Shown here piece by piece: positions 4,881 through 10,691 of a DNA stretch of 10,691 nt. Below the pieces are notes generated by a model. It was not told where the DNA came from. It saw only the letters and a program-made list of their open reading frames with translations, and searched no databases. Both the position numbers and the translations under genes were made by a program. The stretch spans positions 1-10,691 of the forward strand of contig DBTH01000090.1 in assembly GCA_002306945.1 (NCBI GenBank), in the 5' to 3' direction. The DNA comes from Methylacidiphilaceae bacterium UBA1321. GTDB lineage: Bacteria; Verrucomicrobiota; Verrucomicrobiia; Methylacidiphilales; UBA1321. Numbering within the stretch: the stretch's first letter is position 1; each line of letters starts with the position of its first letter.

Positions 4881-6394
4881 AGAAGACATCCATACTGCAA
4901 CGACTTGCTCTTCTTCTATTCACGCTCTCAACACTTGTCATACTCTTTTACACCGAAGAAAACTGGCGTGGCGCCAAAATCTGGGCAGAGTGCAAAGCCA
5001 GATTAGAATCTCAAGGTGAATCGTTCAACATAGAATCTTTCATCCCTGCTGCCGTTCCACCCGAACAAAACTTTTGTTCTCTCCCTCTCTTCGCCAACCT
5101 CGGTTCTACTCAATATGACGCCGCAAAGAAAATCTACATAGCGAACAATTCCAGTGCTATCGAGACCCTAAATTCCATCGGGTTACGGGATTCCCACGCC
5201 AAAAAGCCTCTTCCCTTGCCTATGCCGACCGATAATTCATTCTCATGGAAAGAGTATTATCTCAGCAATCCATCATTCGCACAAAAACATCCCAACGTGA
5301 CAGAAGCCCAAGCCCTGCTTCTGCGTTTTTCCGAACATGCAGACATGTGGAAAGAGCTTGAAGCCGCAACGCTTCGGCCCTACTCACACTTCCCGGTTAA
5401 CTATCAAGTCGAGCCCAGTTGCCTCATTGATGTTGATCACCTAGACGGAACACATGACTTCGTCGTAGCCTGCGCACTAAAAGCCAATGCTGAATTTGAA
5501 TCAGGCCAGTCCGCGCAGGGACTGAAAACCTTAAAAATCTACTTCAAACTTCGCCAGGCAATCGGCGAAGAACCCAGACTCCTGCCTATTATGCTGGGGG
5601 CTACCATGACGGCAATAGTCTTAAAGCCAATACAGAAAGCACTTGAGTTACATTGCCTGAATAATGCCGAACTCGCTGAATTGTCTTCCGAGATCAGTAA
5701 GATCGATTACCTAAAGGAATACAATTTCTCCATACGAGGTGAGATTTACATCATTTTTATACGCACGCTGGATTACATCAAAACAAACGGTTATAGCGCA
5801 CTCAGGCGTCTCGACCGGACAGACTCCATTCCAACAACGAAAAATAGCTTATCGCAAATACTAACGTCTTTTATACGCAGTTTGATGCCAGGAGGCTGGA
5901 TTGACATCAACAAAGCCTACGCCGCCGATTATTACCACAAATATGATTTCAACTCGGTTGACTCAACTCAACATCGCTATTATCCAGAAAAACGAGATGT
6001 TGCCATAAAAGCTTATTCTCAAATCCCTCCTTTCTCACCCAAGCGAATCTACGCTCAACCGGCATGCCATTACATACCTCAAAACAAAGACATCCTGATG
6101 GAAATACAAACCCAGCTCGATCTGGCTCGTATTGCCTGCTCATTGGAATCATACTATTTAGCTCATCACTCCTATCCACAATCCCTCAGGATCTTACCTG
6201 ATAACCAGCCAAAGGATATCTTCACAGGACAAGACTACCTTTATGAAAGAACTTCCAATGGCCGTTTTCGTCTCTGGTCTGCAGGGCGCAACCAGTCCAA
6301 CGATCGAGGCAAATGGATACTTCGGAAACAAAACGACAATAGTATCGAGGATAGCGGCGACGATATTGTCTGGAATTACAAACAATCCCTATAG
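4877..6394 (+). CDS. Membrane-anchored protein of unknown function with pseudopilin-like C-terminus
   Basis: This is a 505-residue protein with no recognised catalytic motif. Residues 9-25 are a single N-terminal hydrophobic helix (RLALLLFTLSTLVILFY), so it is an anchored, probably exported protein. Residues 30-65 (WRGAKIWAECKARLE...PPEQNFCSLP) form a module I recall from other PVC-group hypothetical proteins. Residues 415-478 resemble the C-terminus of major pseudopilins such as GspG: LARIACSLESYYLAHHSYPQ, SL..LP, then DIFTGQDYLYERTSNGRFRL and WSAGRNQSNDRG. The central 350 residues are mostly helical without known repeats. It is the third member of the ATGA-linked sigma cassette, so it may act as sensor or effector of that system. 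Its G+C is visibly lower than the transporter next door. It ends 55 bases from the convergent transporter gene with no clear terminator between. Confidence 0.85.
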   Translation: MKKTSILQRLALLLFTLSTLVILFYTEENWRGAKIWAECKARLESQGESFNIESFIPAAVPPEQNFCSLPLFANLGSTQYDAAKKIYIANNSSAIETLNSIGLRDSHAKKPLPLPMPTDNSFSWKEYYLSNPSFAQKHPNVTEAQALLLRFSEHADMWKELEAATLRPYSHFPVNYQVEPSCLIDVDHLDGTHDFVVACALKANAEFESGQSAQGLKTLKIYFKLRQAIGEEPRLLPIMLGATMTAIVLKPIQKALELHCLNNAELAELSSEISKIDYLKEYNFSIRGEIYIIFIRTLDYIKTNGYSALRRLDRTDSIPTTKNSLSQILTSFIRSLMPGGWIDINKAYAADYYHKYDFNSVDSTQHRYYPEKRDVAIKAYSQIPPFSPKRIYAQPACHYIPQNKDILMEIQTQLDLARIACSLESYYLAHHSYPQSLRILPDNQPKDIFTGQDYLYERTSNGRFRLWSAGRNQSNDRGKWILRKQNDNSIEDSGDDIVWNYKQSL

Positions 6395-6449
6395 CAAACA
6401 CCGCAGACGCGATCTCAACATACGCTCGCATCTATACAACAAACCCTGG

Positions 6450-9284
6450 CTAGTTGCGCGGAGACGGTTCGGTCTGGGGAGTGATATGATTCTTGGAACC
6501 GTTGCCGTTGCCATTATCGGGGGCGTTTTCCTTGCGCAGGAGGCAGAGGATTTGCGGCAGGACAATGACCGTCGTAAGGAGTCCGATGCCAATGCCCATG
6601 CTCATCAGCAGACCGATGGAGAACATTCCCTGATAGCGGCTCACCAGCAATGAGACAAAGCCGAAGAAGGCCGTCAGGCCGGTCATGATGATTGCCTTGC
6701 CGGTACTGGTCGAGAAGAGCTGGAACTTGGTGTCCTCGCGGAAGCGTTCGACGATATACACGCCGTAGGCGACATCGATGCCGATGATGAGCGGCAGCGT
6801 GACGATATTGGCCGGGCTGAAATCGAGATGGAGCGTTCCCATGATGCCGGTGCGCCAGATGACGGCGAGCACGAGCGGGAAGATGGCCAGCGCGGTGTAC
6901 TTGATAGTCCGGAAGTGCAGGAAGATGACGAGCGTGATGGCAACAAAGGCCCAGATGGCGGCCTGAATGAAACTATCGCGCAGGAGGCCGATGTATTCGT
7001 AATTCTGGACGGGAGTGCCGGTGACATTCGGAGCGATCGTGCGAAGCTGTTCGACGAATTCGACGCAGGCGGGCCGTTCCCACAAATCCTTCTTGGCGTA
7101 GACCTGAATGACCACCTTGCCGTTGGGCGAAACAAACCGTTCGACGAGGTTCCGGGGAAGATCGTCCATCTCGATACCGCGGTCGAACTTCTGCGTCTTG
7201 AGCCAGGCGAGATTGCGCTGCATCTTGCCGAAGATGTCATCCTGGACGCGGTTGAGGCGGCGCTGGAGTTGTTCCTGCGAGAGGCCAGTCATCGCCTTGC
7301 TGGCCCGTTCCAGCGGCGGGATGAGGCCGCTGAGAACTTCCTCGGCCTGTTTGGCGCGTTTGGAAATCTTTTGGTATCGGCGAGCCTGCTTGACGCCTTC
7401 CTGACAGGAGGCCAGGAGATTGTCGAGGGATTTCTTGACGCGGACGGGATCGATTTTTTCGCCTTTCACCGTGGGAGCGACTTCAATGTCGGTCATGGTG
7501 GCGGCGATTTTTTTGATGATCGGCAACTTCGCCTGTTGCGTTTCCTTATCGGGAAGCATCGAGGTGACCGATTCGACACTGGCAACGCTCGGCAGGGCGG
7601 TCAGCTTCTTTTCCATCTCGCGCGCTTCGTCGATGTTATTGACCACGACGGAGGCGAAGAGGGTCGAATTCTCACTCACGCGGAAAACTTCGTGCAGGAC
7701 GCGAACGGAATCGAGTTTGGGGTTCTGGAGATGGAGCAAATTGTAGTCGAATTTGATCTTGCGCATTTCCCAGAACGACAGAAGCGTCAAGCCAATGGCA
7801 ATGACGATGAGCGTGCGCGGCCACCGGGTCAATATGCCGTCGGCCTTGGAGAGCGAACTCCAGTTTGAATTCTGGCCATGAGTGAGAAGCACTTCCTTCG
7901 GTCGGTTGCGGTCGCGGAGAGTGAAGATGGCGGGCAGGACAACCAGATTGGACACGAGGCAGAAGAGAATGCTCCAGCCGGCAATCGAACCGAGTTCGCG
8001 CAGGCCGACAAATTCGTTAAAGCAAAGGGTGAAGAACGCGATGGCTGTCGTTGTGCCGCCGGTGACGATGGCGACGCCGGTGTTTTCGAGGCTGTGGCGC
8101 AGGGCGTCCCGGGAATTGCCGAGGCGACCCAATTCCTCCTCGTAACGGCTCAGGAGCTGGATGCCGAAGTCGATGCCGATGCCAAGCACCATCGGGATGA
8201 CGGCAAAAGAGATGATATTGAAATGACCGACACCGAGCATGGTGTAGGCCAGCGTCCAACTGATGCCGATGGCCAGCGCCACCAGAGCGAACAAGGGACG
8301 CTCGAGGTTGCGATAGCTGAAGAAGAAGAGTCCGCCGATGAGGATGAGCGTGATGATCGACGCCATTTCGGTGTCATGGGTCGATGTCTGCAATTCGTCA
8401 TCGTTGAGAACCGGCTCGCCAGTGAGTCCGAGGGAAACGTCCGGATATTCCTTCTTGAGCGTGTCGAGATAATCGCGGATTTGCTTGACCGTATTGCTGT
8501 AGGGCGAGACCGAATCCTTTTCCAGTTCGCCACGGGTGCCGATAACCAGCAGGGCGTGACCGTGGTCGAAGCTGACGTATTCGTGTTCGGCCAGAGCGGT
8601 GCTGACGTCCTGATATTGGTCGAAGAAGGAACTTGATTGGGAATTGGCCGCTTTCTGGACGATGGCGGGTTTCTTGTCCTTGCCTTCGAGTTTGTCGGCG
8701 AGGGTGTTGAGGATGTTCTTGAACTGCTCGATGAAGGGGATGAATTCCTTCCAGTTGTCGGCCTTGCGGAGATATTTGTCGTCGAAACTGCGGTCGGCCT
8801 GGTCGAGGGTTTCGCTCAGGTTAAGATTGATGTGGGTCTTTTTGAGCGCCTGGGCGTTGAGGGAAAGTTCGTCGGCGATCTTTTTCAGATCCGGCTCGGG
8901 CAGCAGGAAGAGGAAACGATCCTGCATCCGGCTGAAATCGATTTTGTAGAAAGCGCGTTGAATGTAGGGCTTGAGCGTCTCCATGTAAGCGCCGACCTTG
9001 TCGGCCACTTCGCGGTTGCGCTGGGGATCGGGAGATTGGATCAGAACGAGATAAACTTCGTCAGTACCGAATTCCTTTTCGAGCTGAAGGTAATTGCGGG
9101 TGTTGGGGGAATTGGCTTCGAGCAGGTCGGTCGTATTGTTGATGACCGCAAAATGTTTGACGGCAACGTAGATGCTTCCAATGGCCAGAAAAATGGCCAC
9201 GAGCAGGATCGAAAGAGGACGCCGTGTAACCAATGTGGCGACCTTACCTAGCAAGTATTGAATACCCTTATGGAGCGAAAACAT
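6450..9284 (-). CDS. RND-superfamily (MMPL-type) transporter, HpnN-like
   Basis: This is an inner-membrane transporter of about 944 residues in the RND superfamily. These proteins usually move lipids or hydrophobic compounds using the proton gradient. Numbering from the ATG, helix 1 is at about 25-45, followed by a large periplasmic domain (50-300) starting HFAVINNTTDLLEANSP. Helices 2-6 lie within 308-456 and include GIGIDFGIQLLSRYEEELG. Helix 7 is at 490-506, a second periplasmic domain at 510-770 contains a helical segment (610-700), and helices 8-12 lie at 775-916 with LIIGIDVAYGVYIVERFRED. The duplicated layout and both GIDxxxG-type motifs support the family. HpnN, which moves hopanoids, is the closest relative I recognise, but no hopanoid gene is present here. 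ATG 9282-9284 is preferred to TTG 9294-9296, which overlaps the TATAAT. Confidence 0.92.
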   Translation of the reverse strand: MFSLHKGIQYLLGKVATLVTRRPLSILLVAIFLAIGSIYVAVKHFAVINNTTDLLEANSPNTRNYLQLEKEFGTDEVYLVLIQSPDPQRNREVADKVGAYMETLKPYIQRAFYKIDFSRMQDRFLFLLPEPDLKKIADELSLNAQALKKTHINLNLSETLDQADRSFDDKYLRKADNWKEFIPFIEQFKNILNTLADKLEGKDKKPAIVQKAANSQSSSFFDQYQDVSTALAEHEYVSFDHGHALLVIGTRGELEKDSVSPYSNTVKQIRDYLDTLKKEYPDVSLGLTGEPVLNDDELQTSTHDTEMASIITLILIGGLFFFSYRNLERPLFALVALAIGISWTLAYTMLGVGHFNIISFAVIPMVLGIGIDFGIQLLSRYEEELGRLGNSRDALRHSLENTGVAIVTGGTTTAIAFFTLCFNEFVGLRELGSIAGWSILFCLVSNLVVLPAIFTLRDRNRPKEVLLTHGQNSNWSSLSKADGILTRWPRTLIVIAIGLTLLSFWEMRKIKFDYNLLHLQNPKLDSVRVLHEVFRVSENSTLFASVVVNNIDEAREMEKKLTALPSVASVESVTSMLPDKETQQAKLPIIKKIAATMTDIEVAPTVKGEKIDPVRVKKSLDNLLASCQEGVKQARRYQKISKRAKQAEEVLSGLIPPLERASKAMTGLSQEQLQRRLNRVQDDIFGKMQRNLAWLKTQKFDRGIEMDDLPRNLVERFVSPNGKVVIQVYAKKDLWERPACVEFVEQLRTIAPNVTGTPVQNYEYIGLLRDSFIQAAIWAFVAITLVIFLHFRTIKYTALAIFPLVLAVIWRTGIMGTLHLDFSPANIVTLPLIIGIDVAYGVYIVERFREDTKFQLFSTSTGKAIIMTGLTAFFGFVSLLVSRYQGMFSIGLLMSMGIGIGLLTTVIVLPQILCLLRKENAPDNGNGNGSKNHITPQTEPSPRN

Positions 9285-9295
9285 GTGTTCTTTCA

Positions 9296-9322
9296 ATTAT
9301 AGGGGGAATTTCCCGGATGCAA
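9296..9322 (-). promoter_or_regulatory. Promoter of the transporter gene with internal palindrome
   Basis: A perfect TATAAT (9296-9301, minus strand) lies 15 bases from TTGCAT (9317-9322). The spacer is short but usable. Within it GGGAA-T-TTCCC (9304-9314) is a perfect inverted repeat and may be an operator. Transcription would begin at about 9289, five bases before the ATG at 9284, so the leader is almost absent. Confidence 0.5.
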
Positions 9323-9385
9323 TCATAATGAATAAGGCAAAGGAGGCGAAATTGGCGAGCTTTCTCTTTTCTGAAAACAGGCAAC

Positions 9386-9402
9386 CTATTGCCAACCAAT
9401 AG
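9386..9402. repeat. Small inverted repeat after lepB
   Basis: CTATTG (9386-9391) and CAATAG (9397-9402) pair around a 5-base loop; an alternative pairing joins 9385-9390 with AATAGG at 9407-9412. The 187-base gap between lepB and the transporter (9297-9483) holds this and the transporter promoter but no gene. The hairpin is short and lacks a clear T-run, so it is at best a weak terminator for lepB. Confidence 0.25.
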
Positions 9403-9483
9403 CTTTAATAGGCTTATCCGGCCATTTTCCGATTATTGATTCGAGAGGCGGAAGTGAACGCCCCGCTCTCCCGAGCCATCCTT

Positions 9484-10599
9484 TCACCGAATCCATCCCC
9501 AATGTGATGTAAATGGCCAGTAGACGACGAAACCGGTACCGACCAGGTTACTGCGAACGACCGGCCCCCAGAACCGGCTGTCGGAACTTTGATAGCTGTT
9601 GTCGCCCATGGCCCAGTAGGTGTCGGGTTTGACGGAGTAACTTTCCTGCGGGGTCTGGAGGTAATTCTGGCCGGGAAGAATGCCGTAACCGTGATAACCG
9701 TCGCGCTGGGAATAGACCCGGTCGAAGGCGTACGAATGAACGGTTGAGCCGTCCACCTTGAGATAAGGCGGTTCGATACTGAGCGAGTCGCCCGGAACGC
9801 CGACGCAACGCTTGATGTAATATTGCGATCCTTCCCTGCCCCCGCTGCGTTCCTCGATATAGCGGATACCGGTGGTTTTGAAGACGAAGACTTCGCCTCT
9901 GGCGGGTTTGCGGAAGTTGTAGATGACTTTATTGACGAGTACCTGGTCGCCGGTGTCGATGCGGAAATGGGCCGTCTGGCCGGCGGGAATCGCCTTGCCG
10001 GGGTAGAGGCCGAGATCGCGCATCACCGCCTGTTGATTGGCCCAAATGCGAATGGATCGATCTCCAATATAAAGGTCGGTGTATTCAAACCACGGGGTGA
10101 TCGAACTACCATGGATCGACGTAATCAGACCGCCCTGATAGGTCGAAAAAGTGCCGTAGGTGCGCCCCATGGCGACCATCTCGAAAACACGTTGCGGCCA
10201 ACTTGGCAACTCGGTTTGCAGGGTCGTGATCTGGACGCCGTTGAGGGTCGGTTGCATCGAGCCGGTCGGAATCTTGAAGGGCTGGAGGAAAAACGAGCGG
10301 ACGGCCAACGCCACGACCACGGCCACGACGAAGACCTCGATGTTTTCGCGAAAACCGTCCCAGGGGTTGGCCGGGAAAACGCGGTGCGCCAGCTTGAGGG
10401 AATCCTTCTTGTACTTCGCGATGGCTGCAGTGTCCTTGTTCTGGATCGCTCCGTCGAGGGCCTCAATCAATTGCTCAATGGCGCCACGATCCTTGGGCTG
10501 CAAGGTGTCGCGTGCGTAGGTGAGATTCTTGTTGAGCGCGTAGCGCAGTTCGGCGGCTTCGCGCAACGCGGTCTTGGTGGGGTTATTGAACCAGCTCAT
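9484..10599 (-). CDS. lepB: Signal peptidase I
   Basis: This 371-residue membrane serine protease removes signal peptides from exported proteins at the outer face of the cytoplasmic membrane. Residues 1-80 are a charged, mainly helical N-terminal extension. One membrane helix lies at about 88-104 (EVFVVAVVVALAVRSFF). The catalytic Ser114 is in PTGSMQPTL, and the general-base Lys263 is in YYIKRCVGVPGDSL. The closing signature GDNSYQSSDSRFWG is at 332-345. The segment 120-215 between the first two boxes is much longer than in E. coli LepB and probably adds a surface domain. All catalytic residues are present. Its ATG overlaps the lepA stop by one base (TGATG), so translation is coupled. The lepA-lepB pairing is a known bacterial arrangement. 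Confidence 0.96.
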   Translation of the reverse strand: MSWFNNPTKTALREAAELRYALNKNLTYARDTLQPKDRGAIEQLIEALDGAIQNKDTAAIAKYKKDSLKLAHRVFPANPWDGFRENIEVFVVAVVVALAVRSFFLQPFKIPTGSMQPTLNGVQITTLQTELPSWPQRVFEMVAMGRTYGTFSTYQGGLITSIHGSSITPWFEYTDLYIGDRSIRIWANQQAVMRDLGLYPGKAIPAGQTAHFRIDTGDQVLVNKVIYNFRKPARGEVFVFKTTGIRYIEERSGGREGSQYYIKRCVGVPGDSLSIEPPYLKVDGSTVHSYAFDRVYSQRDGYHGYGILPGQNYLQTPQESYSVKPDTYWAMGDNSYQSSDSRFWGPVVRSNLVGTGFVVYWPFTSHWGWIR

Positions 10600-10691
10600 C
10601 AGTTTTCCGATTTGAGGACGGCAATGAAGGCTTCCTGGGGGATATCCACTTTGCCAATCGATTTCATGCGCTTCTTGCCCTCTTTCTGCTT
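10599..10691 (-). CDS. lepA: Elongation factor 4 (LepA), C-terminal end, cut by the window edge
   Basis: The last 30 residues of LepA are visible, read on the minus strand from the right edge to a TGA at 10599-10601. They begin KQKEGKKRMKSIGKVDIPQE and end AFIAVLKSEN. The KQKEGKKRMK and IPQEAF segments are the conserved C-terminal signature of this ribosome-associated GTPase, which helps stalled or mis-translocated ribosomes. The GTPase domains lie outside the window. The stop codon shares its last base with the first base of the lepB start codon, so the two genes form one operon. Confidence 0.93.
   Translation of the reverse strand, partial: KQKEGKKRMKSIGKVDIPQEAFIAVLKSEN

Noticed and set aside
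6828..9251. Three consecutive long plus-strand frames (346, 252 and 204 residues)
   Set aside because: All are antisense to the transporter gene, whose protein is unmistakable. Their Asp/Glu/Gly/Phe-rich composition is typical of antisense shadows of hydrophobic coding sequence.
9285..9296. TTG start for the transporter, four residues longer
   Set aside because: The TTG shares a base with the TATAAT at 9296-9301, so it could not be in a transcript made from that promoter.

Overview
The window suggests a bacterium of the Verrucomicrobiota or a close PVC-group relative. The grounds are a long L25/Ctc protein with a TL5-type C-terminal domain, a 371-residue signal peptidase I with a long N-terminal extension directly behind lepA, a small GYF_2-type domain, and an ECF sigma cassette followed by a protein with a pseudopilin-like C-terminus. 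This placement rests on family knowledge recalled from memory, not on a search. Shine-Dalgarno sequences are weak or missing at most starts.

Layout. (1) About 1-166, minus strand: an open reading frame with a strong membrane helix runs off the left edge; it is probably the N-terminus of a membrane protein. (2) 332-2554, minus strand: a conserved information-processing operon transcribed rplY, pth, rpsF, ssb and closed by a perfect 15-bp terminator hairpin at 277-310. (3) 2700-4008: an AT-rich accessory stretch. It holds a small XRE-type repressor on the minus strand, a divergent promoter with a palindrome in its spacer, a short GYF-domain protein, two possible sub-60-residue genes, and about 250 bases with no gene. 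(4) 4009-6394, plus strand: a three-gene cassette joined by ATGA overlaps, made of an ECF sigma factor, a small single-helix membrane protein in the anti-sigma position, and a 505-residue membrane-anchored protein of unknown function. (5) 6450-9284, minus strand: an RND/MMPL transporter resembling HpnN, convergent with the cassette. (6) 9484-10691, minus strand: lepB, overlapping the 3' end of lepA by one base.

How the parts work together. Blocks 2 and 6 are housekeeping: translation, replication and protein export. Blocks 3 and 4 look like an inserted regulatory island. The XRE gene and the GYF-side promoter share a candidate operator, which is the usual layout of an autoregulated divergent switch. 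The sigma gene has an ECF-like promoter of its own, consistent with positive autoregulation held in check by the membrane protein encoded next. Several genes (the left-edge ORF, XRE, sigma and the transporter) have a -10-like element so close to the start codon that leaderless transcripts are likely. The best candidates for undescribed biology are the sigma/membrane/pseudopilin-like cassette and the two tiny ORFs beside it. No mobile element, CRISPR array, tRNA or rRNA was seen.
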